Source: Isoperla grammatica (lineage: Eukaryota; Arthropoda; Insecta; Plecoptera; Perlodidae). From it: a stretch of 64,000 nucleotides of DNA. The notes under the pieces are model-generated. The model ran no database searches. It was not told the origin of the DNA and saw only the letters and a list, made by a program, of their open reading frames with translations. A program made the translations under genes and the position numbers. Positions within the stretch are counted from its first letter, which is position 1. Each line of letters starts with the position of its first letter. Shown here one piece after another: positions 12,086-26,789 of the stretch. The stretch lies in NCBI GenBank assembly GCA_945910005.1, contig OX246741.1, positions 45,309,740-45,373,739 on the forward strand, written 5' to 3'.

Positions 12086-12290
12086 TAGGTCGGCGCCACA
12101 CTTGCGGATCGACCACTGATAACGTAAAGCATGTATTCTTATGGGCCCTGCCACACTTGGCGGTTCGTCCGCTTTCAACCGCGAGCGACCGCGACATGCA
12201 GCGTTCGGTCCGCGCGGATCGTCCGCCCCCGAGGAACGTGGAGCATTGTCTTTTATGAGGGGTGACACACTGGCGGTTCTCCCGCACAGG
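12086..12290. repeat. GC-rich patch with three direct CACACTTGGCGG-like motifs
   Basis: Related strings lie at about 12095 (GCCACACTTGCGG), 12150 (GCCACACTTGGCGGTTC) and 12263 (GACACACTGGCGGTTC). All run in the same direction, so they are not a TIR pair. This may be a fragment of nested MITE ends. Overlapping ORFs on both strands of the patch are composition artefacts. Confidence 0.4.
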
Positions 12291-13078
12291 GTTTCTGTGA
12301 ATTTTGTTCATTTCATTTCAAGACACAGGGTTTCAACTGAATTTTGGTCACTTCACTTCATGACAGCAAGGGAGATGTTCGATACAGAGACACTTATTTG
12401 CGAGGTGGAGGTTAGGGAGTGTTTATGGAAATTGTCTTCGAAAAGCTATAGCGATCGGGACAAAAAATAACGGCATAGCAATTCATTTCTTGTGAGATGT
12501 ACCCGGAATGGGAGAGTTACTCTTCAACTGATAAAATTAAGATTGGTATAAGTAATAAAAGTTATGTCTTATTTATAGGGAGTATTCACGTGACGTCACA
12601 TCGACCATATTGGAGCCCACCTATACTACTATTTCAAGTTACATTTAGCTGTCAATAGAAAACGAATAATATTGTTTACGGGGAAGTATGACAAGTTTGA
12701 AGACGTAGATTTCCCAAATAATGCACGAAAATTATTATTGTATGCCTTTGTAAACGATCAAAAGAATGATCGAGACAAACGAGTTTGTTTATATTGATTT
12801 TAAGTAATAATAGCAAACTAAAGTTAGAGAACAGTTGAATTTGCATCAAACGCCAGCTGAAACATAGTAACAATGAACTACAATCACATGCCATTGTGGC
12901 CTTTAATGTGGCCACCATGCGCAAAACGTGAATACATCCCACCCTTTTGGCTTCAAGATTCAAATATGTTTTCCTTTAACTATAATATGACTGTTGAATA
13001 TTTCTCTCGTAGATATTGCCAAAGAATAAGACAATGGCAATTACAATAAACAGGTACCAATAAGAGAGAAACTAAGAG

Positions 13079-13081
<3 letters not shown>
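12291..13081. other. Non-coding with a short local duplication
   Basis: 12287-12361 holds two tandem, diverged copies starting CAGGGTTTC of about 38 bp. A CACGTGACGTCAC site is at 12587. No supported gene. Confidence 0.4.

Positions 13082-13114
<33 letters not shown>
13082..13114. repeat. (GA)n microsatellite
   Basis: Uninterrupted GA dinucleotides. Confidence 0.95.
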
Positions 13115-13117
<3 letters not shown>

Positions 13118-14167
13118 ATTGACTGATTGTTGCTTTATTTCAACTGGCAAGAAGACCATAGAATATGTTCTCACATTAACCAGCGTTATACAGACTTGTT
13201 AGTCACCTTGCTGCTGCCGCGCGGTTGATCCGCTAGTCTGTCACCTCGAGACTGTCCGCGGATAGTCTTAGTCTTGACTCGGTACTCGTCCGTGCAACAG
13301 ATTGTTCAGCACTTAGCACATCCTCTAAAGACGTTTATCTGTAAAGCATGAAGAGTAAAACAAAATATAAGCATTAGCTTTTATTAAAACCATTATATAT
13401 TTAAAGTTATAGAACTGAAGAACCCCACGGACATGTTTACGTTTGACTAAACGATTTAGCATCAATATTTTGTATGTCAAATGAATTCTTAACCAAACAA
13501 CAGTCTGTTGAAGTTATAGTTCTCTTTTTAAATACATTTCATCACAATAACGAATGCGTGTTTAACTGTGACTGTTCACATGTACATTTTTACAGCTAGC
13601 AAGTAGTTTTACGTAATATTGCGTGCGTGGATTAAACAAAATATGTGGTTGTTTTTATTTTTTAACATTTGATCAGTAAAGGAACATTAAAAGTTTACAC
13701 CTCACCCGTATTGTTTTATTAACATCGTTAAATTTGAACAATGCGGTTTGACTAGTGTGTTAACAACTTCGGTAAGTAGTGCATTTAACATGTATTTTAA
13801 CTATGCGTGCAATTCGTTTGAATTCGGCTTGATAATAATGACACAGTTGTGTAACTTGTAGTCCTAAGTCCATACCAAACAAAGATTTCAATTATTCAAA
13901 GTGTTTGAATGACCCTCCAAAGAAGCTAACAAGCACACTTTTAAAGTCATTTAAAAGAATGTGAAGCATACATAATTAACACAATCTCTTGTACGGAATA
14001 AGGTCCCCCGGGCAAAATAAAAAGTTTCGTCAGAACGCGTGACTGTAAACACGGCTTTATAATGACGTAGAAAGTTTTTCTCGGAGCCGGGGAATTATTT
14101 AATTACGATGAAATCGCGACAGGTTTTTATTTTTTTTCTAATTTCCTCGGCACTTCCACCAAATTGA
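13115..14167. other. No feature recognised
   Basis: AT-rich spacer with no supported ORF, RNA or repeat. Confidence 0.35.
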
Positions 14168-14355
<188 letters not shown>

Positions 14356-14361
14356 AATTAA

Positions 14362-15250
14362 TTGTCTTTTTACTTACACGCTGATGACTTCGTACTTTTG
14401 GCTTTCTAAAAGAAATGCGCGTTGCAATAGAAAATATGAATATGGATTTTAGAAATTTACAATGTTGGACTCATGATAAGGAATTAGTAATCAACGTTTT
14501 AAAAACTAATCGGTTCATATGTGCACTCCATTAAATTCTGACAGAAAAACGGCATTAAAATTAATTTTCTATTGCACTGATTGTATACATAAACGAGACG
14601 CAAATCTAGTTTGTGGGTGTACGCAGCAAATAGAATCTGTGGATCACATTTGGGAGCGCTTATCGATAGAGATTTTTAATGGAAGCTGCATATCGATTAC
14701 ATTTCTTCAAAACTTCGTTCTTGTGCATATCAGTTATATAAATTAAAACCAGTCGTATCTGATAATCTTTCAAGATTAGTTTACATTGCATTAGCTGAAT
14801 CGGTAATCTCTTACGCTTTGCTCTCATGGGGTAATGCATCTGCCTACCACATTGATGTGTTAGTTAGGTTGCAAAATTCAAGTATCAAAATAGTTTGCCC
14901 TAAGCATATATGAAATCATACAAGTGAAATGCATGAAATTTATAGACATTGCTATTTATTGCCTCTAAAAGAGCTATTTAATTATTGTATGGTGCTAAAA
15001 TATTATTATGAGAGTATTTATAAATTGGTACGCGTTCATTCACAGGCCACAAGATCTTTAAGTCAAGGTAAGTTAGAGGTTCCAATTACAAGAATCAAAC
15101 ATGGGGAACGTTGCCTTAAATATTTGGTACCAAGATTGTTTAATTCTCTGCCCAATCACGTCAAGTCATTAGAAAAGATATCCTTGGTAAAGACAACATT
15201 AAAATCACACTGCCTTCAAAATATTTCATTATGTCTATCTAAGTATCTTA
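14362..15250 (+). pseudogene. Reverse transcriptase C-terminal half, frame-broken
   Basis: The readable parts match copy 2 in order: ADD box (14374), NMNMDF-like segment, IESVDHIWERLSI, then in another frame CYLLPLKELFNY, VPITRIKHGERCLKYLVP, FNSLPNHVKSLEKISLVKTT and KSHCLQ. Frameshifts and stops separate them, so it is dead. The YADD box and the LFNSLP-type C-terminus are typical of Jockey/CR1-like non-LTR elements. The DNA element cuts the sequence just after KSHCLQNISLCLSK. Confidence 0.75.
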
Positions 15251-16329
15251 GGGCCGGTTGTACAATCTCGGGATAGGGTTCTAGATTCAGTTATCCCTTG
15301 GTTGACCAACAAATTGCGTTGTACGACCTCCGTATAACTCTCATTCCTAGGTTTATACCACACATCACTTAAACCATGGATCAGGTACCGTACAAGCAGA
15401 TATCTAAAGGGATATCCCAATGAAAAAAAACGGCCGAAAAGATGACGAGAACTTCGAAGAACAGTTCGTAATTTTATTGATATTAAAGTAAAAGTATCCT
15501 TTATGCTCTTAGACCTAACGTTTTCATGCATGAGTGAAAAATAATGTTCATGAGGTTTCGGCCGCCAAATGCACGTAGGCGGCAAAAATCTCTCACATCC
15601 CGCAAACTGACAGTTCCTTGGCTGACAGACTCTGTATATTTTCGAAAACAAGTTTAAGCCTAGGCCTACGCCTTATGACAACTGAAGCCTAGGCCTACTA
15701 CGCCAATAGGACCGTCGTATTCACATTAAAGACAGAATGATACATTGGCGTAGGCCTAGACTTTACCTTGTAGGCCTAGGGTAATATAGGCCTAGGCTAT
15801 GTTTCTTGTGTTTTGAATACGCGAAGTTCTTGATTGACACGGCTTGCTTTGGTAGTAATTTTCGGATTAAATAACTTTATTCACTAGTCTCCAACAGTCC
15901 TCTGAAGGAAAATACTTTGAACGCTTTTTATTAGCAGGATTCTCAAAGATTTCGACATGTTATCAAAATGTTATTTCAACTTCGACGTGCATTTGTTTGT
16001 TTTGATTTTATGAACTGTGTTCGGCGATCACACTCACACCTAGCGGAAGATCGGCGAACTTTGTATTCATTACGACGCTCAAATGTAACCAGATTCTGGT
16101 AATATAACCAGATTCTGGTAATATAACCAGATTCTGGTAATATAACCAGATTCTGGTAACATTTGTTTGCCATCTTATGAACATAAATCCCCAGATGCAA
16201 CTTATCCTTGGGATGGCCATCCTCCGCCTATCTTTTGATTGTACAACGCAACACGAACTTCATCCTTGGGATGGGCCATCCGGGGGATTCGGATCTAGGA
16301 CTTTTATACTGAGATTGTACAACTGGCCC
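15251..16329. mobile_element. PIF/Harbinger-like non-autonomous element, TSD TTA
   Basis: The TIRs are GGGCCGGTTGTACAATCTC (left) and the inverse of GAGATTGTACAACTGGCCC (right). It is flanked by TTA at 15248-15250 and 16330-16332. A TWA duplication and GGGCC-type TIR suit PIF/Harbinger. The interior holds AGGCCTA-rich DNA (15655-15800), a 19-bp x4 tandem (16086-16160) and a duplicated subterminal segment (CCTTGGGATGG at about 16206 and 16264). A 138-codon minus ORF at 15235-15651 runs across the left TIR and is not credible as a transposase. Confidence 0.8.
16084..16162. repeat. 19-bp tandem repeat, 4 copies, each near-palindromic
   Basis: The unit is AACCAGATTCTGGTAATAT. Each unit contains the inverted pair CCAGA/TCTGG, so it can form short hairpins. 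Confidence 0.85.
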
Positions 16330-16510
16330 TTAGTCTGTTTCCGGCTCGTTCTAAATCTTGATGTATTTATGGTCTTATATTGTTTCCATACTTTTTGCTA
16401 AATTCACTATTATATAGTTTCTTTATGTTGTATTTTGTCTAGGAATAAGATGGTAATTTTAATATATATATTGTGCCTTCCGCTAAAACATACTTCTTGT
16501 GTAATATAGA

Positions 16511-16541
16511 CCCACTGATAAGCCTTGTTTGGCTTAGTGGG
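16511..16541 (+). other. 3'-terminal RNA stem-loop of non-LTR copy 1
   Basis: CCCACT pairs with AGTGGG and AAGCC with GGCTT, leaving a GAT bulge and a TTGTTT loop. The same structure with a changed loop is at 55056-55084. Likely the reverse-transcriptase recognition hairpin (inference). Confidence 0.6.
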
Positions 16542-16620
16542 GAATATGTATGCTATTTTTTGTTTTATGTTGGTTCACTTGAAAAAAAAATAAAAAATAA
16601 ATAAATAAATATTATGATAT

Positions 16621-16803
16621 AAAGTGCCAAAGTTTATGTCAAATACGCGCAAACAACTGTCATACAGAGGACCCACTCTTTTTAACATAATAGTAAATCT
16701 TATGCCTGACTTTAATGCTAGGACGACTCTAAGTAATTTCAAAATGAAAGCTAGGGATGTTTTAAAGCAAATCGAATCAACAGATACGTTTTTAATTGAG
16801 TGA
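16621..16803 (+). pseudogene. C-terminus of a second non-LTR reverse transcriptase
   Basis: The open frame reads NTRKQLSYRGPTLFNIIVN and then a K/R-rich tail (SNFKMKARDVLKQIE) to TGA at 16801-16803. RGP..FN followed by a basic F-K helix is the usual end of Jockey/CR1-like reverse transcriptases. It is 5'-truncated at about 16621, directly behind the A-rich tail of copy 1. It differs from copies 1 and 2 in sequence, 3' UTR and terminal hairpin, so it is another family. Only about 60 codons survive. Confidence 0.65.
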
Positions 16804-16939
16804 TGCAAATGCTGTTTTAATATCTATTTGTAGTTTTACATTTTAAATGTTTTAGTTTTTAGTTGTGTGTATATGTTATATGGTTATTAGTAGGCGGCGG
16901 CACAGCAAATAAATATTGTTGTAATGACATTGTGAGCTG

Positions 16940-16970
16940 ACCACCGCGCGAGCAAAGTGCTCATGGTGGT
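16940..16970 (+). other. 3' UTR stem-loop of the second non-LTR family
   Basis: ACCACC (16940) pairs with GGTGGT (16965), and inside it GAGCA pairs with TGCTC. It is followed by AATAAATGAATGAAATAAA and the (TTA)n tract, which may have grown from the element's tail. Confidence 0.55.
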
Positions 16971-17034
16971 TTTATGCCAAAATAAGTATATATGTATTTT
17001 TGTGTCAATGAAATAAATGAATGAAATAAAAATG

Positions 17035-18926
<1,892 letters not shown>

Positions 18927-20460
18927 AGCATCAACTGATTTGGTTCCCCAACTAGAAAACTCACCTCCCGCCAATAGACGCATCGTCTGATTTGGTTCCC
19001 AAACTAGAAAACTCACTCACGCTAATATAAGCATCGTTTGATTTGGTTCAACACTAGAAAACTCACTCACGCCAATAGACTCATCGTCTGATTTGGTTCC
19101 CCAACTAGAAAACTCACTCACGCCAATAGGCGCATCGTCTGATTTGGTTCCCAAACTAGAAAACTCACTCACGCTAATATAAGCATCGTTTGATTTGGTT
19201 CAACACTAGAAAACTCACTCACGCCAATATACGCATCGTCTGATTTGGTTCCCCAACTAGAAAACTCACACACGCCAATAGACGCATCGTCTGATTTGGT
19301 TCCCCAACTAGAAAACTCACACACGCCAATAGACGCATCGTCTGATTTGGTTCTCTAACTAGACAACTCAACTCACGCCAATAGTGGCATCGTCTGATTT
19401 GGTTCCCTACTAGAAAACTCACTCACACTAATAGACGCATCGTCTGATTTGGTTACCCAAATAGAAAACTCACTCACGCCAATAGACGCATCGTCTGATT
19501 TGGTTCCCCAACTAGAAAACTCACACACGCCAATAGACGCATCGTCTGATTTGGTTCTCTAACTAGACAACTCAACTCACGCCAATAGTGGCATCGTCTG
19601 ATTTGGTTCCCTACTAGAAAACTCACTCACACCAATAGACGCATCGTCTGATTTGGTTCCCCAACTAGAAAACTCACACACGCCAATAGACGCAATGTCT
19701 GATTTGGTTCCCTACTAGAAAACTCACTCACACCAATAGACGCAATGTCTGATTTGGTTCCCTACTAGAAAACTCACTCACACCAATAGACGCATCGTCT
19801 GATTTGGTTCCCCAACTAGAAAACTCACACACGCCAATAGACGCAATGTCTGATTTGGTTCCCCAACTAGAAAACTCACACACGCCAATAGACGCAATGT
19901 CTGATTTGGTTCCCTACTAGAAAACTCACTCACACCAATAGACGCATCGTCTGATTTGGTTACCCAAATAGAAAACTCACTCACGCCAATAGACGCATCG
20001 TCTGATTTGGTTCCCCAACTAGAAAACTCACACACGCCAATAGACGCAATGTCTGATTTGGTTCCCTACTAGAAAACTCACTCACACCAATAGACGCATC
20101 GTCTGATTTGGTTACCCAAATAGAAAACTCACTCACGCCAATAGACGCATCGACTGATTTGGTTCCCTACTAGAAAACTCACTCACGCCAATAGACGCAT
20201 CGTCTGATTTGGTTACCCAAATAGAAAACTCACTCACGCCAATAGACGCATCGTCTGATTTGGTTACCCAAATAGAAAACTCACTCACGCCAATAGACGC
20301 ATCGACTGATTTGGTTCCCTACTAGAAAACTCACTCACGCCAATAGACGCATCGTCTGATTTGGTTACCCAAATAGAAAAATTCACTCACTCCAATAGAC
20401 GCAATGTCTGATTTGGTTCCCCACTAGAAAACTCACCTCACGCCAATGGACGCATCGTCC
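18927..20460. repeat. 51-bp minisatellite, about 30 copies
   Basis: The unit is AACTAGAAAACTCACTCACG followed by CCAATAGACGCATCGTCTGATTTGGTTCCCC. Typical spacing is 51 bp (19255 to 19306), with 48-49-bp variants ending CCCTACTAG. Variant blocks recur in order, such as GCTAATATAAGCATCGTTTG (19023, 19172) and CAACTCAACTCACGCC (about 19366, 19571). These blocks show multi-unit amplification. Because 51 is divisible by 3, short minus-strand ORFs appear, but shortened units break the frame. Confidence 0.95.
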
Positions 20461-20930
20461 CCATCGTCCGAATTGCTCAATTGCTGCCTGATCACTGCCA
20501 CGACGGCAGTAAGTGAGATCATATTATCCTATTTGTTATCTATTATAAAATGTATCTGCGTAGCAACCAACCAGGTGTGGAGTGTTTAACAAATCTTCTT
20601 CTTCTCCTGCGAGTGTTATCGCCGCTCCCATGTTGATAAGGCTAGGCTTTGTCAATACTGACTAAAGGTTGATCATTTCAACGTTTGCAATCTTCTTAGA
20701 TATGCGTATAACATAAAAAAGTAAATGACATTAAAATGAAATATTGACCTGTGAAAATACCATAATAATTCTCTTAATTTTTCCGACGCCGTTACCATTA
20801 TAGTTGCGACTTTAATTTACTTCACGTCGAAATAACTTTTGTAAAAAAAAAAAAAAACACGTAATGATTAAAAAATTTATATTTAGGTTCTAGACCGTTG
20901 GTCTACAGTCTAAAGTTTATTTAGTTGCAT
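20461..20930. other. No feature recognised
   Basis: AT-rich spacer with a 15-bp A run at about 20842. Confidence 0.35.
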
Positions 20931-21357
20931 CCCAACAAACATTTTGGTGCCTTCCCGCACTTTTCCCGATGTCTTTTCCCGCACATTGCATATGCGGGTC
21001 CTGTAAGGGAAACCCGTACAGGCCCCGCCTAGAAGTGTCCTACTGGCCGATGTCGGGTCCCGTACGGGTTGCACGCCATCTTCCCGCAATCTTTCCACTT
21101 GTATCCCGCAACCTTCCCGCACGGATTGCCCGCTATCTTCCCGCTAGTATCCCACAACTTTCCCGCACACGCTGCCCGCTATCTTCCCGCTAGTATCCCA
21201 CAACTTTCCCGCACAGTCTGCCCGCTAGTATCCCGCAGCTTTCCCACTAGTATCCCGCAACCTTCCCGCTCGGATTGCCCGCTATCTTCCCGCTAATACC
21301 CCGCAGCTTTCCCGCATGGGCTGCCCGCTATCTTCCCGGGGCCCGTCCCCCGGCCGC
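20931..21357. repeat. GC-rich imperfect array (about 46 bp) with CCCAACAAACAT end
   Basis: It starts at CCCAACAAACATTTTGGTG and consists of units containing GCCCGCTATCTTCCCGCTAG spaced about 46 bp (21128, 21174, 21220). Its start is the inverse of the end of the array at 26790-27169. This probably marks one end of a repeat family; the other end is not identified. Confidence 0.7.
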
Positions 21358-22127
21358 CCCTCATCAGTGCATGACATTGAAACAAACTGAAAAGTAACAC
21401 AGTTTTTAGTTTTCAGTTTAGTTTCTTATTTACCCCTTTCTCAAATAAGCGTTTTATGGTTATTATTAGTAGAGTAATTATATTTATCTGTGGTCGAGGT
21501 GTGATACGAATGAACAAAATGTGAACATTGGAGTGAAACTTAATCTATTTATAGGTAAAGCCAATTAGCAACATAATTCTATTTTATTAAATCCAGTAGT
21601 TTCTCTTTTAAATAAATGCAATTATAGTCTCTAGCCTAATACAGCAATTGATTCTAAAATTGGATTAAGTTCCTAGTGTTCTTATTGGACAAGGAAATTG
21701 GGTTTAAAAATAAAGAAACAAAAGCAATAATGTTTATATAAAGTGCAAGTGAATTTTATTACTAAAATACGTAATAATGTACAATTGTTATGTAATGCCT
21801 CTGATACTGTTACTGAATTATTGATTACTGTTACTTTGGAGAATCTGAAAATTATGTTATGTAGTAAGTGTGACATGTTCTTATTTTCCTACTTTGCCTT
21901 AACAAGGAAAACAAGATTGTTATCGAACCAGTATTAAGTTTAACACACCAAACTGGTATATTTATTATATTTTTTTTAGGTCCTCACAAACTGAAATAAT
22001 AACAGTTCAATGCCCTGATACACTACCATAGATCACCACGACATGAGATCATGTTTTTGCAGCCGACACTTTTTAATAAAATGTTCATAAAATAATGTAG
22101 ATAGGCATATAGCATAATAACACTATA
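21358..22127. other. AT-rich non-coding stretch
   Basis: No supported gene; overlapping 64-codon ORFs on both strands at 21682-21937 lack recognisable motifs. Confidence 0.35.
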
Positions 22128-22241
22128 TATATATATATATATATATGATTTCTCAGACTTTGTTGGTTGCAATATGTAAAGAAAGGATACATTTTACGGT
22201 TAATAAAATTTAGATTGGTTTAACCGTAAAATGTATCCTTT

Positions 22242-22326
<85 letters not shown>
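22128..22326. repeat. (TA)n tracts enclosing a 25-bp-arm hairpin
   Basis: (TA)n at 22128-22146 and 22244-22326. Between them AAGAAAGGATACATTTTACG (about 22179) is inverted at 22219-22243, with a 15-bp loop. Confidence 0.85.
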
Positions 22327-22335
<9 letters not shown>

Positions 22336-23609
22336 TATGTGATCGAGCTGATAGAGAATGTGTCTATGTATGTATTCCCTAGTTATATACAAGCAATAAG
22401 GGGTAGCATGTGTACCTACTCGTTTAAATAAGTTCAATACACACAGAGTGATACATCATCACGGATCTACCTACCAACTATTCGAATTATGAAAATGCTA
22501 TTCATGACACGTTTGTTATACATTACTACATCCACAAGATGCAAGTTGAGTTGTTAATCATAAATGAGCAATTATGAACAAAAGCAAAGCAACATAAATA
22601 TATTTACACGTTATTACTCCATGTTTTGCTCATTACTATTACACAATATTCAATACAGTATTAATAATACAATTTTGATACAATACAATTAATTAATTTA
22701 ATAGAATATTCAGTAGTAGGCTATCTATTTACTTATAACCCTGAAGTATGGATGGGAAAGAACGATTTATTCCTTAACATTTAGGCTAACCCCTTAAACC
22801 AATCACGTTTAAACGGTTAACTGACATTTCTATTTTCATAATAAAATCCAAAATTAATAAATAGGCAACTGCATAACATTAAAAAAAATCATAACGATTT
22901 TAACGTCACGTATTCGATTGTTCTGCACTTGAAAATAATAATATAACGATACATATTTGAGGGCTGCGAGTGGGGGTTCAGCCTTTGTTGCCATCAACGA
23001 CCCGCTTCTTTGCGCGTACCGTTCTTCCGCCATGACGATCCCTGGCATTTGCCAGCCACAATATTAAGATTTTTTCAATGTCATTGACTTGGGCAGTTTT
23101 GGAGTTGGCTCTCACAGCAACTAAAATAAAGTTAAAGATAAATTACAAAACTGTATCAAGTCACAGTCCAAGGCTTTAAATAATTTTGGTGGTTTTGTAG
23201 ACCCATTTGTTAAAACTAAAGGATTCACGTCAATACAATAAAAATAATAGAGTATTAAAAAACGGCCTAGCTAGATTAGAGAACAATTATTTATTTTACC
23301 GTCAAATGGCAATTAATAACCACAATGGAGGGCAAAGTGTCAATAACCACCACAAAAAGGTTTCATCTGAGGGCAGTGGACATATGGCTATAAGGTGCTT
23401 TTTATGTTAGGTGCTGCTGTTTATTTTACAAAATAAAATTATGTAATTCTGAAGAGACAAGCTGAAAAGCGCTAGTATGCACTAAGCAGGGCGTGCAAGC
23501 GTGAGAAATATGATTAACACTTTTGGACAATTTGTTACAAAAATATAATAATTCATTGCTATTTTTATATTTTTATTATCGACCCATACACCACCCACTC
23601 ACAACGCTC
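22327..23609. other. AT-rich non-coding stretch
   Basis: No gene I can support. A 64-codon minus ORF (22854-23048, starting MPGIVMAEERY) is unassigned. Confidence 0.35.
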
Positions 23610-23611
23610 TT

Positions 23612-23636
23612 CCTCCCCCCCCCCCCCCCCCCCCCC
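23612..23636. repeat. Poly-C tract
   Basis: About 25 C residues, followed by a G-rich segment at 23688-23724. Confidence 0.9.
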
Positions 23637-26600
23637 AATATGGGTGAAGACCTAAATTGTAGTGTGTAGTAGACGGCCCGAACTGAAAGGGGGACGGGGG
23701 GGTCGGGGGTGTTTGGCCCCCGGAAAATGCATTTTTCAACGTCATTTTTGTGATAATCTGTGTGTTTTAGAGCAGTAGAATGAAAAAAATTGTCAGTTTG
23801 TTTTATAAAAGAATATCTCGTTTTGAAGTGACTCTGTGAATATATTGTCTTATTTTTACTTTGTTATAATATGTGCTTAAACTTTGTCTACACATTTTAT
23901 TTATTCGTAAAAAAAACAAAAACAAAAATCAGAACACTAGAGGTTCATTGCAAAGCTTATCGTAGGTATTAACATGGGCGCCGCAAGGGGAAGCAAAAGG
24001 GCATTTGCCCCCCTTGGATTTGAGGAATTCAAAATTTTAACTGACTATACGATGCGCGCCAGATGCGCCATTTCATATAAATTATGTAAATAAAAAATAA
24101 GAGAACTAAATAACAAATATTTTCTAGTTTATCCGTCCCGTCACGAAACTGTTATTTTAACGCGATCCGATGAAATTGTTATTTGTTGTGTATACATAAA
24201 TGAAAGAACCACTGACTTGACTGTTACGACCGGGGGCAATATGAGCACGCCACCCCCGGCCCCCGCACCACTCGTCACATGCTCACGGACTAGCCTCCTA
24301 TCCTTTTATCAACATTTCTTATGTTTTTTTTTCTATACTTACATTGCGTTATATATGCATTTAACTTTTTGTACCTATAGTCAATCACAGCCAGACGGGC
24401 CAGGCTCTCAAATGATATTGTTCCTACGTGTTTATAATTGCTTTTCCTTGTGTTTTGTTCAACTTATATATAACAACTACGCAGGCATTCTATATTTGTG
24501 ACTAGTCACAAGATATTGGTCCTACGTTTTGATGATTTCCGTCATGTAGTATAATTTTTAATTTATTTATACGAGCACATATTACCTGTTAGTACACACC
24601 AAAATGGAACATCAACCCCATTTCCTAATCAAACCAAATCCTTATTCAAACGGCGCGTTAAAATCCTGCCAGAAAAGATATATTTTGATAAGCAAAGTAT
24701 GTGAGACGAAGCCACAGCCGTAACTATTTTTTATACTACTAAATTATGTTAGATCCCTGTCTAGTCTAGATCATCGTATTAATCAATCAATGCATATTAA
24801 TTTTAGATTGTATGCTTCCTTGTATGTATGTATTTTTATTTACCTATAATTAAGGTTATATTAAAAAAGGAAAATATTGAAGCAAAATGTAATACAATTA
24901 TTATTAGTCGTAAATAAAATTCGATGTACATTCGTCCAACCAAATTAGTATTTCCGATCGAATAGCTCAACTTCGGTCTTCAGCCTGATGTTAAAGTGAA
25001 CGAAACCGTGTTAGCAAAGCAACCCAAAAACACAACAGGATTTTGAAGATAATATTTGATAGCATCTTGAAAATATGAATACGAACTTAGAAGAAACCTA
25101 CCTTAGTATTCTTGATTTTCAGGAACAATTGCGTCTTCACGTGATTTTTATAATAATGAACTTGTCCATAACGAAGTTGAATCCTATTTTTCGTTTTAAA
25201 AACACGAGTCGTCAATATACCGTTGCCACTTGCCAGTCAGTTTTGTTCTTCTTTCCTTTCTTCCGACCACACACACTCACACACAAACACAGTCCACGAC
25301 ACGGATCAATATTCAATGGATTAAAAAAAAATCGCAATAAGATTATGATACTAATAAAGCCCTAACTTATTTTATTTTTTCACGAAAGAACATGATAGCA
25401 CACGTATAAGTAACGTCTAACACCCACGAAGTATAAACTTGTTGTGTAGTCCAGTCAGTGTTTTGGACTGTTTTGCTTACCACGGTGGGATTCCCACCCC
25501 ACTCCGCCCGAATCTTATCACCACTATAGCGAGCGGCACCGTATTACAAAGCTTAGTAGGACTTGTAGCATAGATAATGAATGAACACGTTGTAATTTCT
25601 TATCGGTGGTGGTCGAATTAAGTACGGTTATCATCAGCTACATAAGCAATATCACAACACATAATAACAATACAAAGAGAGCCTTCTTCATAGTGCGGTA
25701 TCCTTTGTCATTACAGTTTTCTTACAGTTTATAAGCACCAAAGATACTTTTTAAACTGAGCTTTTTAAATTAACAATATGAATGTGCGTACGATGCATTG
25801 TAGGTTGTGCATACTGTAACTAGTCTCACTTTCTCGAATTGAATAGGACGTAAACAATACTTCCTTACAGTAGACGTATATTGAGAAGTTACTTTTTTAC
25901 CTTATTTATTACCACTTCTATAATGTATATCATACTCATATTGTATAGATATGAGGTATAACAGTTGGCTATAATGTCAGGTGCATGATGTTGCTAAGTT
26001 TGAAATTAAGCTTCAGCGACACATTTTTACAATAATACATGGAAACTTTGTAATCTTCAAATCGTTCATTGAATTCAATTAATTTGTTCTTTGTCTTATC
26101 TGTAAATGAAGAACCAATACAAATACAATAGATAGTTGCAGACGAGTGATTACCAGCTAGCCTATTTAAAATCCATTGATTCTATGTAACATCTGTCATT
26201 TTAAATATTTCTGAAAAACACTCAAAACAGGTATAAATCCCTCCCCCTATGCCGTTGTCATTACGAAACACAATTTTCACATAAACAGCATTATCATAAT
26301 AGTATTCATAGTTTCATACTTACCTTATCTAAGAACTTCATTTACTTCATCTTCTCAATTCGATCATCAGTAAGTTTTTGATTATCACTGTGACATATCG
26401 TAATACCATTCATAAAACGTTTTAACAATATTATTTAATGTAGGCCTAACGTACCATATCAAAACCATCGAAAGCCAAATCAGGAAAAAATAATAAACAA
26501 TACATTTCTAGAAAGTATACTATCAACTACTAACCAGTAGTCCCCCTAACTACCAACAACTCCCATTTCTGTAACTACTTGGATTTATTAGAAATATAAA

Positions 26601-26789
26601 ATGGGTTTTATTAATACATTTATTTACTTATTCATGGTTATGAAGGACTTTAACTTGTGAATGGAATTTTGAATGTTGTATAGAGCGAATAAATACTCGA
26701 ATAAATCATTGGTATCTATCGTCAATCAAAAGATAAAGATAAAGAACAAAGAATTATATGGTTTACCCGGACGTACGTAACAAAAACAT
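23637..26789. other. Repeat-derived and AT-rich spacer without supported gene
   Basis: GC-rich islands such as ATGGGCGCCGCAAGGGG (23973) and GACCGGGGGCAATATGAGC (24228) look like fragments of repeat ends. The 96-codon ORF at 25075-25365 is unrecognised. No RNA gene was seen. Confidence 0.35.

Larger units (their letters stand above)
14356..16600 (+). mobile_element. 5'-truncated non-LTR retrotransposon (copy 1), split by a DNA element
   Basis: The copy begins at the reverse-transcriptase ADD box (HADDFVLL) and continues through the post-RT region to about 15250. It is interrupted by the 1,079-bp element at 15251-16329, then resumes as 3' UTR. It ends after a CCCACTGATAAGCC/GGCTTAGTGGG stem-loop (16511-16541) and an A-rich tail (about 16580-16610). 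It is the same family as copy 2 at 53652-55160. Confidence 0.8.

Noticed and set aside
12086..12290. MITE with CACACTTGGCGG TIRs
   Set aside because: The motifs are in direct, not inverted, orientation and no duplication was found.
15235..15651. 138-codon ORF inside the PIF-like element
   Set aside because: It reads across the left TIR into the host LINE and has no transposase motif.
19219..20035. Repetitive ORFs with SFLVGEPNQTMRLLA units
   Set aside because: The 51-bp unit is divisible by 3, so frames stay open by chance; 48-49-bp variants break them.
25075..25365. 96-codon ORF as a gene
   Set aside because: Low-complexity, phenylalanine-rich translation of AT-rich DNA without motifs.
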